Assembly (NCBI GenBank): GCA_012033595.1
Contig: JAAUQL010000046.1
Span: 1-41,263, forward strand
DNA: 41,263 nucleotides
Direction: 5' to 3'
From: Cyclobacteriaceae bacterium
Lineage (GTDB): Bacteria; Bacteroidota; Bacteroidia; Cytophagales; Cyclobacteriaceae
Position 1 is the stretch's first letter; every line of letters begins with the position of its first letter. Made by a program: the position numbers and the translations under genes. Of this stretch, positions 18,990 through 27,473 are shown piece by piece. The notes below the pieces were generated by a model. The model had not been told where the DNA came from and did not search any database. It saw only the letters and a program-made list of their open reading frames with translations.

Positions 18990-19388
18990 ATGTCGCAAGA
19001 ACTCGATTTTTTAATTGCCAGAGCCAAATCTGCTTGTGAAAAGGCCTATGCGCCCTATAGTAAATTTCCGGTAGGCTGTGCTCTGGTATCGGCCTCGGGG
19101 CAGGTTTATACCGGATGCAATGTCGAAAATATATCATTTGGCCTCACCATTTGCGCTGAACGGGCAGCGGTTTTCGCCGGGGTGTTGGCCGAAGGGTCTG
19201 AGTTCAAGATCAAAAAAGTGGTCATTTATACCCCGACCGAAGTGCCCATTACTCCATGTGGCGCTTGTCGTCAGGTCATTCACGAGTTTGGCAAAGAGGT
19301 AGAGGTGGTCAGTGTGTGCAATACAGGTCATCCGAATATTGCCAACCTGCCATTCTTGCTGCCCGATTCACCTGCTATTGCCCTTTGA
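18990..19388 (+). CDS. cdd: Cytidine deaminase
   Basis: Zinc-dependent deaminase of the small tetrameric type, 132 residues, converting cytidine and deoxycytidine to uridine forms in pyrimidine salvage. The substrate motif NVEN is at residues about 43-46; zinc ligands are Cys55 (CAERAA, with Glu57 as proton shuttle), Cys90 and Cys93 (PCGACRQ). The N-terminal AYAPYSKFPVGCAL stretch is the family hallmark. It stands alone on the plus strand, and its end overlaps by 21 bases the end of the convergent gene at 19368. The ATG start leaves no extra residues. Confidence 0.95.
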   Translation: MSQELDFLIARAKSACEKAYAPYSKFPVGCALVSASGQVYTGCNVENISFGLTICAERAAVFAGVLAEGSEFKIKKVVIYTPTEVPITPCGACRQVIHEFGKEVEVVSVCNTGHPNIANLPFLLPDSPAIAL

Positions 19389-20474
19389 GTTTTTGTTGGT
19401 CTTCTTGTATTTGAAGCGATAGCCAAAATAGAGTTTTATTTTTCCATGACCCGAAACTACTTTTTGCTTTTTTTCAATGCGGGTATCATACGAATCTGTG
19501 GCAAACTGAATACCCCCAAATAATTTGTCGGCATTGTAGCCAATGGAATTGATGGTGCTCAGACCCAGGAAGAGATGGGTAGGATAGGGCTGTCGAAAGT
19601 CTGTTTTATAGTCGCCCATATTGAGACCCAGACTTGGGATCAGACTCAGGGTCACAAAAAAATGTTCTTTCCAAACCAGCGTGTACATATAACCGATGTT
19701 TACAGCCATGCTGGTGGAGTTGACATCGGTTAGGTGGAGGTTTTTATTGAAATTGGATGCGATCTCATTGGATATCACCGAAGAATCGGAGACCATATTG
19801 AACATATAAAACGAAAAACCGGCCAATACGCTTCCGGCACTTTTCTTTTGCATTTCATTTTGGATAAAAGGGGCCTTGAGCGAAAATTTGTCATAATTGA
19901 AGGCAAAAGTATAGTCCAGCCCCACAAACACCGACCTGATATCATCCCTTACTTTTGAGGCAGGAAACACCCTGGAGCTCACTCCGCTCATATCGCTGTG
20001 TTGGTAGCCATAATAATACTGGTAAACTGCCGAGATATACTGTTTATTGTTGAAAATAGTCCCTTGAAAATCCAGTAGGTTGCTGTTCAAAAAGCCGGTG
20101 TTTTCGGCAATACCAACATTGAAGGCCAGATCCAGGGCAAACCACTTATAGGCTACACCAATACCGAGATTGAGCCGGCGATCGGGGCGGTATCTGATAC
20201 TCGAATTTTGCTCGCGGTCTTTTACGGTAAAATAATTTATCTTATTCACGCCAATGAGCTTCAACGTGAGGTCTTGCGAAAAATTTTTGATGTAGCTTGT
20301 GTCCTGTTCTTTATCCAAAATAGCACTACCCAGCTCCTCGACCTTTTGCATCAGGCTATCCGGCTGGAGTATTTGTGCTTCAGCCTGCTCAGACAGGCTG
20401 GTGAGCAAAAATACTAAACCCAGTAATCGGTATGCGTATGTCCTGTATTTTTGATGGCTGTTTTTTACTTTCAT
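19368..20474 (-). CDS. DUF4421-family outer-membrane beta-barrel-like protein
   Basis: A 368-residue exported protein with a signal peptide (hydrophobic run LLGLVFLLTSLSEQAEA ending about residue 33). The mature part begins with a helical stretch, then alternates short hydrophobic and aromatic strands (for example LNLGIGVAYKWFALDLAFN, AGFSFYMFN) in the manner of an outer-membrane beta-barrel; it ends in a basic tail after FGYRFKYKK. The strand pattern and length match the DUF4421 family of Bacteroidota, whose function is unknown. It converges on cdd with a 21-base overlap. Confidence 0.75.
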   Translation of the reverse strand: MKVKNSHQKYRTYAYRLLGLVFLLTSLSEQAEAQILQPDSLMQKVEELGSAILDKEQDTSYIKNFSQDLTLKLIGVNKINYFTVKDREQNSSIRYRPDRRLNLGIGVAYKWFALDLAFNVGIAENTGFLNSNLLDFQGTIFNNKQYISAVYQYYYGYQHSDMSGVSSRVFPASKVRDDIRSVFVGLDYTFAFNYDKFSLKAPFIQNEMQKKSAGSVLAGFSFYMFNMVSDSSVISNEIASNFNKNLHLTDVNSTSMAVNIGYMYTLVWKEHFFVTLSLIPSLGLNMGDYKTDFRQPYPTHLFLGLSTINSIGYNADKLFGGIQFATDSYDTRIEKKQKVVSGHGKIKLYFGYRFKYKKTNKNSKGNSR

Positions 20475-20515
20475 CTAATAAAACTCAGTAATAGATTAGG
20501 ACAGTTTCCTGGGGC

Positions 20516-20950
20516 TTACAGTGCCCAATAGTCCAATACCATCACATCTTCCAAAACAGGCTGTAGCAAGCTGCCAAATGCCTGATGATCGGGATGCGGA
20601 AGATAAGCCGCCCGGCCTTCTTCGCTATCGAAAGTTAGTAAAAACCCATGGGTAAAGCCCTTGTTCAGGCCTTCCGGGCTATTGTTAATACCCCATTCAT
20701 ATCCTTTGATTTCGGGGATTTTGGCCGGCAGGGCAGCAAAGGCTTCCTCAACGGCAGTGATTTCCTCAGCGCTTGCCGATGCCTTAAATTTGAACAATAC
20801 CATATGTCGCAATTGCCTGGCCTGTTCGCTTTCTTTTGTGTCAATAGTCATATTGTCGGTGGGGCTTTCGGGCTTTTTGGATTCGGTACAGGCAGATACC
20901 ATGAGGGTCAAGATCCATATGCCCACAATGTTTCGTAGATGATTTTTCAT
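20516..20950 (-). CDS. Dabb-family (stress-responsive alpha/beta barrel) lipoprotein
   Basis: A 144-residue protein with a lipoprotein signal (ILTLMVSAC, Cys21) and a polar linker, then a single dimeric alpha/beta-barrel domain: LRHMVLFKFK is the standard first strand, followed by the helix EEITAVEEAFAALP, YEWGINNSPEG and the closing HPDHQAFGSLLQPVLEDV. Proteins of this fold are implicated in stress responses or as small cyclases and oxygenases in other settings; here the export signal puts it in the cell envelope. No catalytic residue is diagnostic. It is on the same strand as the haemoglobin gene 110 bases upstream. Confidence 0.85.
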   Translation of the reverse strand: MKNHLRNIVGIWILTLMVSACTESKKPESPTDNMTIDTKESEQARQLRHMVLFKFKASASAEEITAVEEAFAALPAKIPEIKGYEWGINNSPEGLNKGFTHGFLLTFDSEEGRAAYLPHPDHQAFGSLLQPVLEDVMVLDYWAL

Positions 20951-21060
20951 GTTATTTTTAGTTTAGCTGTGAAAGGTATAAATATAAGGGAAATTGTGTT
21001 GCAGCCAGAGCCTGACCTGGATTTAGCCCTCAGTCATGATTTTTTGTGACTTTTGCCAGA

Positions 21061-21453
21061 TCATTGTTGCTGTTGGCTTTGCTGATAGATTTTTGTCTGC
21101 ATGACTGTGGCAATCGACAACGCCCGTGTTTTGGCCAATTGTGATTTTTCCCCTTCAAAGCGCTCGTCAACTGTTTCGTTGAACAAAGCCAGCCACCGGT
21201 CGAAGTGTTGCTTTTTGAGCGCTTCTTTGCCATGAAGCTGTAGATGTACCTGCATGGGATTGCCTTTGTAAGCACTGCTGTGAAAAAGGGTGGTTTCCCA
21301 AAAGTCATACATTTTGGGCATATGTTCGTCCCAGTTGAGGCCTGCCACCTCGTTAAAAATATATCCTATGGTCTCATCGGCGAGCACTTTTTTATAAAAT
21401 TCGTTCACCAGCAATTCAATGTCAGATCGTTGTTGAATGTCATGTTTTTGCAT
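21061..21453 (-). CDS. Group III truncated haemoglobin
   Basis: A 130-residue single-domain globin of the 2-over-2 helical type. The start DIELLVNEFYKKVLADETIGYIF is the group III pattern; FWETTLFHSSAYKGNPMQVH covers the CD/E region with Phe and Trp near the haem, and the proximal histidine lies in the F helix (KKQHFDRWLALF). These proteins bind oxygen or nitric oxide; no physiological partner is visible. The gene starts eight bases after the stop of the upstream oxidoreductase gene, so they share a transcript. Confidence 0.9.
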   Translation of the reverse strand: MQKHDIQQRSDIELLVNEFYKKVLADETIGYIFNEVAGLNWDEHMPKMYDFWETTLFHSSAYKGNPMQVHLQLHGKEALKKQHFDRWLALFNETVDERFEGEKSQLAKTRALSIATVMQTKIYQQSQQQQ

Positions 21454-21461
21454 AGCAGCGG

Positions 21462-22421
21462 TTAAAATTTTTGTTTTACAATATCCATGATTTTTTGCAG
21501 CATGATGCTCACCGACCAGGGCATGATTTCCGATTGTTTTTTACCGGCCAGCAGGTCATTGTTCACAGCTTCCAGTTCGTAGCTATAGCCCACTGTGGGC
21601 TTATCGTCCACAAAATGTCCTGCTATCTGCTTGTTTTTGTACAAGAAGCACTCTTTGGCCATAAAAAACTCCGGTATGCTGATGTAACCTTTGGTGCCAA
21701 TGAAGTAGGCATCGTTGGGCATGTCGAAAAGAAACGATGCCATCAGATTAGCTGTGGTGCCATTGAGGTATTCAAACACCATGCTTTCTTCACTGTCAAC
21801 CCCGGTACTGGCTTTTTTGGAGCTTGCACATATACTAATGGGCAGTTGTGGCATGGCCAGACAAGACAGGGCGATGGGGTAGATGCCAATATCGAGCAGG
21901 GCACCCCCGGCAAGTTTGGGGTCGAATAAGCGCAGATTGGTCTGCGGATCGGCGAGAAAGGCGAAGTCGGCTCTGATGTGCTTGAGTTCTCCTATTTCAC
22001 CGGAATCCAGCCAGCTTTTGGCTTGAATGATGGCGGGCAAAAAGTAAGTCCACATGGCTTCCATCAGATAGGTGTTGGTATTTTTGGCTGTTTCGATGAG
22101 CTGCCTTAGTTCGTTTTCGTTGGTGGTGATGGGCTTTTCGCAGAGTACGGCTTTGCCAGCCATCATGGCTGCTGTGGCATTTTCGCGATGGAAGTTGTGT
22201 GGGGTGCCGATATAGATTGCATCTATTTCGGGGTCACGGTAGAGCGCTTCGTAGCTGTCGTAGTAGCGTTCGATACCAAAATGCTTTGCAAAAGAGGCGG
22301 CTGTATCGAGCGACCTGGAGGCAACGGCATGTATTTCACCATTAGAAACATGGACAAAATCAGCGCAGATCGACCGCGCAATATTTCCCGTACTTATGAT
22401 ACCCCATTTTATTTTTTTCAT
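21462..22421 (-). CDS. Gfo/Idh/MocA family NAD(P)-dependent oxidoreductase
   Basis: A 319-residue cytosolic dehydrogenase. The N-terminal Rossmann fold has KWGIISTGNIA (a G-x-x-x-x-G dinucleotide loop variant at residues 5-14), followed by IYIGTPHNFH and the family hallmark CEKPIT near residue 98, whose Lys is catalytic. The C-terminal alpha/beta domain starts near residue 125, with GGALLDIGIYP as the conserved block that carries the active-site Asp. Substrates in this family are sugars, polyols or trans-dihydrodiols; there is no context here to choose. The truncated haemoglobin gene follows by eight bases. Confidence 0.9.
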   Translation of the reverse strand: MKKIKWGIISTGNIARSICADFVHVSNGEIHAVASRSLDTAASFAKHFGIERYYDSYEALYRDPEIDAIYIGTPHNFHRENATAAMMAGKAVLCEKPITTNENELRQLIETAKNTNTYLMEAMWTYFLPAIIQAKSWLDSGEIGELKHIRADFAFLADPQTNLRLFDPKLAGGALLDIGIYPIALSCLAMPQLPISICASSKKASTGVDSEESMVFEYLNGTTANLMASFLFDMPNDAYFIGTKGYISIPEFFMAKECFLYKNKQIAGHFVDDKPTVGYSYELEAVNNDLLAGKKQSEIMPWSVSIMLQKIMDIVKQKF

Positions 22422-22603
22422 TCTTATTAACTTTTGATTTTTGCATTGCGGCGCCCGGCCATCACGCCTACTTCACATTTTTAAATTTTTTGCCAATTCT
22501 ATACCTGTAGAAAAGGCCTTGATGGCTGCAAGATGGCGACAAAGTCTGGTACACAACTTAGGCATCGCCCATGGCCTCCCCGGCATGTGGCATCCCGCAT
22601 CCA

Positions 22604-23220
22604 TCACAGCGTTTCGGCCAGCACCATTTTGATGGTGCGGTTGCCATTTTTTGCTTTTGCCAATTTGCAAACTCCCGCTTCGTAGAAGTATTCGCAATAG
22701 TTGTCTTCCGGAAGCAGCAGTTTATAGTGACCTTCACTTAGTTTACGCAGTTCCAAAGGTTTTGCAAACGTTCAGAAAATACCATTGTCACATTTTTAGG
22801 TTCTTTGAAATACAACTCAGAAACATAAAAAGTATGGGAAATGCTAATATTTTTCTTTTCGCCTGAGCCATATTCTACCAGCCAGTCTTTATCGGCCTTT
22901 CTGGTTATTTTGCAATATTCCCGTTGGTCATCATTGAGCACTTGCTCATAAGTGGAGCGTTGCAGCAGGCCATCTTTTATGGTGGCGCTTGTGATCCAGT
23001 TGAAGGTATAAAAAGGGATTTTGACTTTAGATTCGGTCGAGATATGCTCCTGCCCGGCCACAGTCGATTTGTTGATGGTGAGTTTGCCAATAGTGCCAAA
23101 CCATAAAATGTCGTATTCAAGGGATTGTGCCATAGGTTGGCTGGCTATGAGCATGGCAAGACATACCGATATCGCTATGGACTTTATTCTTGTCAGTCTG
23201 ATACAAGCATGAGTTGACAT
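22604..23220 (-). CDS. DUF6134-like exported protein (one frameshift)
   Basis: Reconstructed as 205 residues. A signal peptide (to about MAQS, residue 32) precedes a beta-rich domain starting LEYDILWFGTIGKLTI, which resembles the DUF6134 family of unknown function; the match is from memory of the pattern. The first frame stops at 22738, but from the AAA run at 22766-22768 the next frame continues RFAKPLELRKLSEGHYKLL to a stop at 22604, ending MVLAETL. One missing base in that run restores a continuous protein. If the break is real, the last 50 residues are replaced by a short nonsense tail. It is probably periplasmic or secreted. Confidence 0.65.
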
Positions 23221-23329
23221 ATTGTTTCCCGGTCATTTGATCTTATGTAAAATTACTTTTTATATGAATAATATCCAGCAGGCTTCTATTTTTGCGTCTG
23301 CTATATTTTATACCCACACCATTTTGACC

Positions 23330-23590
23330 ATGAAAACATCGATAGAAGTAAGTTATTATCCATTGACAGCAGATTATCTGGCTCCCATTGGAGAATTTAT
23401 AGAACGACTAAACCAGTATCCCAAAATCGAAGTCAGGACCAGTGGCATGAGCACACAGGTTTTTGGCGAATTTGATGAGGTGATGCAGGCCCTTAGCCAG
23501 GAAATCAAATCTGCCTTCGCTTTACCTCATTCGGTGTTCACACTCAAAGTGATCAATGCCGACCTGAGGGAGATTCCCAAAGCACAATAA
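23330..23590 (+). CDS. Thiamine-binding (YkoF/MTH1187-like) small protein
   Basis: An 86-residue protein starting MKTSIEVSYYPLTADYLAPI, with one ferredoxin-like alpha/beta unit: strand, helix IGEFIERLNQYP, strand IEVRTSGMSTQVFGEF, helix DEVMQALSQEIKSAF, strand. The SGMSTQVFGEFDEV stretch is the characteristic core of the MTH1187/YkoF family, members of which bind thiamine or hydroxymethylpyrimidine. The ATG at 23330 is chosen because the 36 codons upstream are not conserved-looking and run through promoter-like sequence. It sits 81 bases before a PnuC-type transporter, which supports a role in thiamine uptake. No TPP riboswitch is seen upstream. Confidence 0.78.
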   Translation: MKTSIEVSYYPLTADYLAPIGEFIERLNQYPKIEVRTSGMSTQVFGEFDEVMQALSQEIKSAFALPHSVFTLKVINADLREIPKAQ

Positions 23591-23671
23591 CATTGCCTCA
23601 TCTTAATAATTTGTTTTTGCGCACCACCATTTTAGACTGTTTTGTTGCCGGGCCAATTCACGTTTATTGCT

Positions 23672-24283
23672 ATGGATAATATGGGGCAAATAATCCAATG
23701 GCTGGGACACCACTATTTTGAGTTGATCGCTGCTGCGCTGGGGTTTGTGGCCATTTTTCTGCAAATAAAACAGCATGTGTGTTATTGGCTGGTGAGCATA
23801 GTGATGGTGAGCATGTATATTTATATATACATCGATGCCAGGTTATATGCCGATATGTCTTTGCAGGTGTATTATCTGGTGGTTAGTTTTTATGGTTGGT
23901 ACCTGTGGATGTTTGGCGAGAGCAAAAGTCATCAACCCACCGGCTTAGGGGTCAGCACCTCCTCCAGGTCTTTGATTGCTTTGTTGGCGGGCATTAGTGT
24001 GCTGTTGTTTTTCCTCATCTCCTGGATTTTGACCACCTTCACCGATTCTGATTTGCCGTATTGGGATGCCTTTACCACTGCGCTCAGTTTTGTAGCCACC
24101 TGGATGCTCGCCCGAAAAAAGATTGAGAACTGGCTCATTTGGGTGGTAGTCGATGCGGTTTCTTCGGTCATTTACCTCTACAAGGGGCTCTACCCCACGG
24201 CTATATTGTTTGTGTTCCTCACCGTGCTGGCGGTGGTTGGATATCGCAATTGGCAAAAGGACTTGCGTCAGGATATGGCTTGA
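23672..24283 (+). CDS. PnuC-family vitamin transporter, probably PnuT (thiamine)
   Basis: Seven-helix inner-membrane transporter of the PnuC/SWEET-like fold, 203 residues from the ATG at 23672 (a TTG ten codons upstream is less likely). Helix 1 begins FELIAAALGFVAIFLQIKQ, and the YGWYLWM segment holds the W-x-x-W motif of the substrate channel. The C-terminal half shows ENWLIWVVVDAVSSVIYLYKGLYPTA in separate conserved pieces (ENWLIW, YKGLYPTA). PnuC proteins carry nicotinamide riboside, and PnuT relatives carry thiamine; the thiamine-binding-like gene just upstream favours thiamine. The substrate call is inference from context. The pair is read as a two-gene unit. Confidence 0.88.
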   Translation: MDNMGQIIQWLGHHYFELIAAALGFVAIFLQIKQHVCYWLVSIVMVSMYIYIYIDARLYADMSLQVYYLVVSFYGWYLWMFGESKSHQPTGLGVSTSSRSLIALLAGISVLLFFLISWILTTFTDSDLPYWDAFTTALSFVATWMLARKKIENWLIWVVVDAVSSVIYLYKGLYPTAILFVFLTVLAVVGYRNWQKDLRQDMA

Positions 24284-24357
24284 AAGGCACAATAGCTAAT
24301 GATTGCCAGTGGCTCCGGCAAAAAATATTATGAGCCGCTTTTAGCGACGAACTAATC

Positions 24358-25353
24358 TCAAAGATTGTTTTTAAGGGCATCAATTTTATGATACAGCCCA
24401 TTGAAATACAGCTTACGTCCGACGGGAGTGGCCAGGTCAGTGGCCTGTGCCATCAGTTGGCCGGCATAGAGGCGGTTTTCAAGATAAAATTCCTGATTGT
24501 TGGTGGTGAGCATATTCAGGCCGTAGTGGGCGATATAGGTGAGTTCAAAATGCTCCAATTTGACCAAGACCTGATTTTTAGGTATAGGACCTTCGTATTG
24601 GTACAAAGAGAATAATGGCTTGTCTTTTTCGATAGAACCCTTGGCTGCAGGGTCAAATTTATGCCCATATTCAGCTTGTTTTTCCACATGCTCCAGTACT
24701 TTTATCAATTCATCCAGAATATGGCCAATATCTTGTTTGCTTTCAAACATACCTTTCTTATGGCAAAACAATACCTGGTTCATGGTTGAGTGGATCGTCT
24801 CTGTGTTCCATATTTCTATGGAAGGATGATCAAGGTATGCCTGCAACAATTTGTACGACATATCCAGCAAGGTATCGATGGAGCCCGGATCAAACTGTGG
24901 GTACTTCCCGGAAGGCAACTGATGGAACATTTGGCGCCAGCAATACATTTTGAAAGAGGCGAGGTGTGGGTACATAAACAAATAGAAAACCGGCAAATCA
25001 GAAGCCAGGAAGACAATTTCCTTTAATCCAAAATTAGAAAAAGACTTTAGCTGCTTACTTAGGTAGTTAAATATTCCGGGCAGGCCTTCATCGCGATTGT
25101 TCAAGGAATGATAGTCGAAATGGACACTGTCGAAAGACCGGGATAGGATGGCCTCGGTCGAAATGGCATATTTGGTCATCAACAAGTCGAATTCGAGCAA
25201 AGACAGATGCGATTCTCCCCTTATTCTGCGGTAGGCACTGTCCACACTGATGCTTAGCTCATCGGCCACCACTCTTGCCATAGATAGGTTCGAAGGCAGC
25301 TTTGACTTAAGTTCGGCAAAAAACCGCTTTTGAACGTTGTTTTCTGCATCCAT
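24358..25353 (-). CDS. Helix-turn-helix regulator of Bacteroidota-specific type
   Basis: A 331-residue cytosolic protein. Residues about 20-65 resemble a Cro/BetR-like helix-turn-helix: MARVVADELSISVDSAYRRI has the spacing of a DNA-recognition unit, followed by RGESHLSLLEFDLL. The remaining 260 residues are helical and aromatic-rich with no domain I can name; HFELTYIAHYGLNML and related stretches look like a ligand or protein-interaction region. No phospho-acceptor motif is seen. It converges on the PnuC gene and is divergent from mnmA, so it may control neither. Its target cannot be told from the sequence. Confidence 0.65.
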   Translation of the reverse strand: MDAENNVQKRFFAELKSKLPSNLSMARVVADELSISVDSAYRRIRGESHLSLLEFDLLMTKYAISTEAILSRSFDSVHFDYHSLNNRDEGLPGIFNYLSKQLKSFSNFGLKEIVFLASDLPVFYLFMYPHLASFKMYCWRQMFHQLPSGKYPQFDPGSIDTLLDMSYKLLQAYLDHPSIEIWNTETIHSTMNQVLFCHKKGMFESKQDIGHILDELIKVLEHVEKQAEYGHKFDPAAKGSIEKDKPLFSLYQYEGPIPKNQVLVKLEHFELTYIAHYGLNMLTTNNQEFYLENRLYAGQLMAQATDLATPVGRKLYFNGLYHKIDALKNNL

Positions 25354-25677
25354 GACAATGGGAGTCTATTGCTTGTGCTCAATTACCTGATGTTGCTAAT
25401 AGGTGATACTAATTTAAAAATATTCATAAGAAAATCATGCGTGCAACGCAAAATCCCTGGCACCCCGGGGGCGCTTACACCGACCACCTTCTGCTGCATG
25501 CGATGTCCGCCCGACGGTGCCGCAAGACCTTACCACACAGGTGTGCACACATTTTTTCTCAATTAATTCCCAATCCAAACAATTACAGGTAAATTTGCAT
25601 TCGTTTGTTTGCAGCACGGTGCTGTAGATATTACCGTCTTAAAAGTCAGGCCTTTAACCTGATGAAAAAAGGAAGCA
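25354..25677. other. Intergenic stretch with a GC-rich islet and palindrome
   Basis: A 324-base gap between two divergent genes. Bases 25440-25550 are distinctly GC-rich compared with the AT-rich flanks and hold an open frame of 51 codons (25437-25592, start MRATQNPWHPGGAY), which I do not recognise and cannot call a gene. A near-perfect palindrome, cagcac/gtgctg, lies at 25612-25624, with TTTG at 25604-25607 just before it; this could be an operator or promoter part for mnmA, at low confidence. No terminator or RNA gene is evident. Confidence 0.35.
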
Positions 25678-26784
25678 ATGAGTAAGAAAGGAAGAGTGTT
25701 GGTAGCCATGAGCGGAGGCATAGACAGTTCGCTTGCCGCCGTACTGCTACATGAGCAAGGGTATGAAGTGATAGGCATGACCATGAAAACCTGGGACTAT
25801 GCCTCTTCGGGAGCCTCGAAAAAAGAAACCGGATGTTGCAGCCTTGACTCCATCAATGACGCGCGCAATATCGCCGTAAGCCTCGGTTTTCCACATTATA
25901 TCCTGGACATTAGAAATGAGTTTGGCGACTATGTGATCGACTACTTTACTGATGAATACATGGCTGGGCGCACCCCAAACCCCTGTGTTCTTTGCAATAC
26001 GCATATCAAGTGGGATGCCCTGCTGAGACGGGCCGACAAGCTCGGATGCGAATACATTGCTACCGGTCACTACGCCCGGATAAGGCGCGAAAATGATCGC
26101 TATGTACTGTCGAGAGGATTAGATGGGTTCAAAGACCAGTCGTATGCCCTGTGGGGTGTTTCGCAGCAAAGCCTGAGTCGCACCATATTCCCGCTGGGGC
26201 AACTTGCCAAAAAGCAAATTTATGAAATGGCCAAAGAACGCGGTTTTACCGAATTGGTCACCAAATCAGAATCTTACGAGATTTGCTTTGTGCCCGACAA
26301 CGACTACCGGGGTTTTTTGAAAAGGCGCGTAGAAGGGCTCGAAGACCAGGTGCAGGGGGGCGAATTTGTTTTGGAAGATGGCACCGTGGTGGGCACACAC
26401 GAAGGCTATCCATTCTATACCATTGGCCAGCGCAAAGGCCTGGGAGTTGCCCTGGGTTTTCCGGTTTATGTCACTGAAATCCAAAAGGATAAAAACCGCG
26501 TGGTACTTGGCACCTTCGACGAACTGGCTCGAGATGGCATGTATGTAAGCAAACTGATCATGGGAAAATACCCATCGATAAACGAACGCATGGAAACCAT
26601 CACCAAAGTGAGGTACAACGACACCGGCCACCCGGCAGTGATAGAGCAGACCGGAGATACCATGAAGGTATTTTTTGGCAATGGGGTCAATGCCATCGCA
26701 CCCGGCCAGGCGGCGGTTTTTTACGAGGGCGATGACGTGATAGGTGGCGGATGGATCAAATCTAGTTTCAGACAAAATGCGTAG
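25678..26784 (+). CDS. mnmA: tRNA-specific 2-thiouridylase MnmA
   Basis: ATP-pyrophosphatase of 368 residues that thiolates U34 of tRNA-Lys, -Glu and -Gln. The P-loop motif SGGIDSS is at residues about 12-18. The catalytic cysteine pair is Cys103 (NPCVLCN) and Cys203 (YEICFVPD), matching Cys102 and Cys199 of the E. coli enzyme. GHYAR and the SYALWGV segment with the tRNA-contact DQSYAL are also intact, and the C-terminal beta-barrel (FYTIGQRKGLGVAL) is complete. Its end overlaps the start of the following lipoprotein gene by eight bases, so translation is probably coupled. The ATG start is supported by an upstream 'ggaagc' that could act as a weak ribosome site. Confidence 0.96.
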   Translation: MSKKGRVLVAMSGGIDSSLAAVLLHEQGYEVIGMTMKTWDYASSGASKKETGCCSLDSINDARNIAVSLGFPHYILDIRNEFGDYVIDYFTDEYMAGRTPNPCVLCNTHIKWDALLRRADKLGCEYIATGHYARIRRENDRYVLSRGLDGFKDQSYALWGVSQQSLSRTIFPLGQLAKKQIYEMAKERGFTELVTKSESYEICFVPDNDYRGFLKRRVEGLEDQVQGGEFVLEDGTVVGTHEGYPFYTIGQRKGLGVALGFPVYVTEIQKDKNRVVLGTFDELARDGMYVSKLIMGKYPSINERMETITKVRYNDTGHPAVIEQTGDTMKVFFGNGVNAIAPGQAAVFYEGDDVIGGGWIKSSFRQNA

Positions 26785-27473
26785 GCTGGCCATCAACATA
26801 GCGCTTGCCTTTGCCGGACTGGTTTTTTGGCAATGTAGCGAAACCAAAGAGGTAGATCCGGAAATGTTGGGTGGCGAATATTTCCCGTTGCAAACCGGCA
26901 TGTACCAGGTCTATCAGGTGCATGGCACCCGCTATTTGTCTTACCAGGACAGCGCAACCTTTACCTATCTGCTCAGGGAGGTGGTCACTGACTCATTTCA
27001 AAACCTTGAATCGGGTCTTTTCATACAAGATACTTCGACAGAAAAAAATGACGGAAACCGACCTGTGGGTGACAGATTCGGTTTGGACAGCCAGAAAAAA
27101 CAATGGGCAGGCCATCAGAGTGGAAAATAACCTTCCCATTGTGTCATTGATATTCCCGCTAGGGGAAAACAAAAAATGGGATGGCAACAAGCTGAATGCC
27201 AGGGAGGAAGACGAATATGAAATGATGGATATCGGACGATCTTTCACGCAGGGTTCAAACGATTTTCAGGAAACGGTAACCGTGGTGCAGGAAGATTTGC
27301 CCGACATTTTTGTGGAATCGAAATACAAAATAGAAGTGTACGGCAAAGGTCAGGGATTGGTATATAAAGAAATTAACCTGGTGAATTACCGGCAAGGCGA
27401 TGATTATGGATTGCAAAAAGTGGAGTCAGGCCTGCGATATTTCCAAACCCTGATCGAGTATGGCAAGGATTAA
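26777..27473 (+). CDS. Hypothetical lipoprotein (one frameshift)
   Basis: Reconstructed as 231 residues. A lipoprotein signal ends LVFWQC (Cys about 18), then a beta-rich domain starts EYFPLQTGMYQVYQV. The initial frame drifts into nonsense after ESGLF, but in the neighbouring frame SYKILRQKKMTETDLWVTDS and later VENNLPIVSLIFPLGENKKW continue the same kind of protein to a stop at 27473. Removing one T from the TTTT run at 27018-27021 joins them. This type of lipoprotein is common in Bacteroidota next to mnmA-like housekeeping genes, but has no known function. It overlaps mnmA by 8 bases and the subtilase by 14. Confidence 0.68.

Noticed and set aside
23221-23329. TPP riboswitch before the thiamine-binding-like gene
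   Set aside because: The conserved CTGAGA and ACC-TTTGAACCTG-like blocks are absent and the gap is short.
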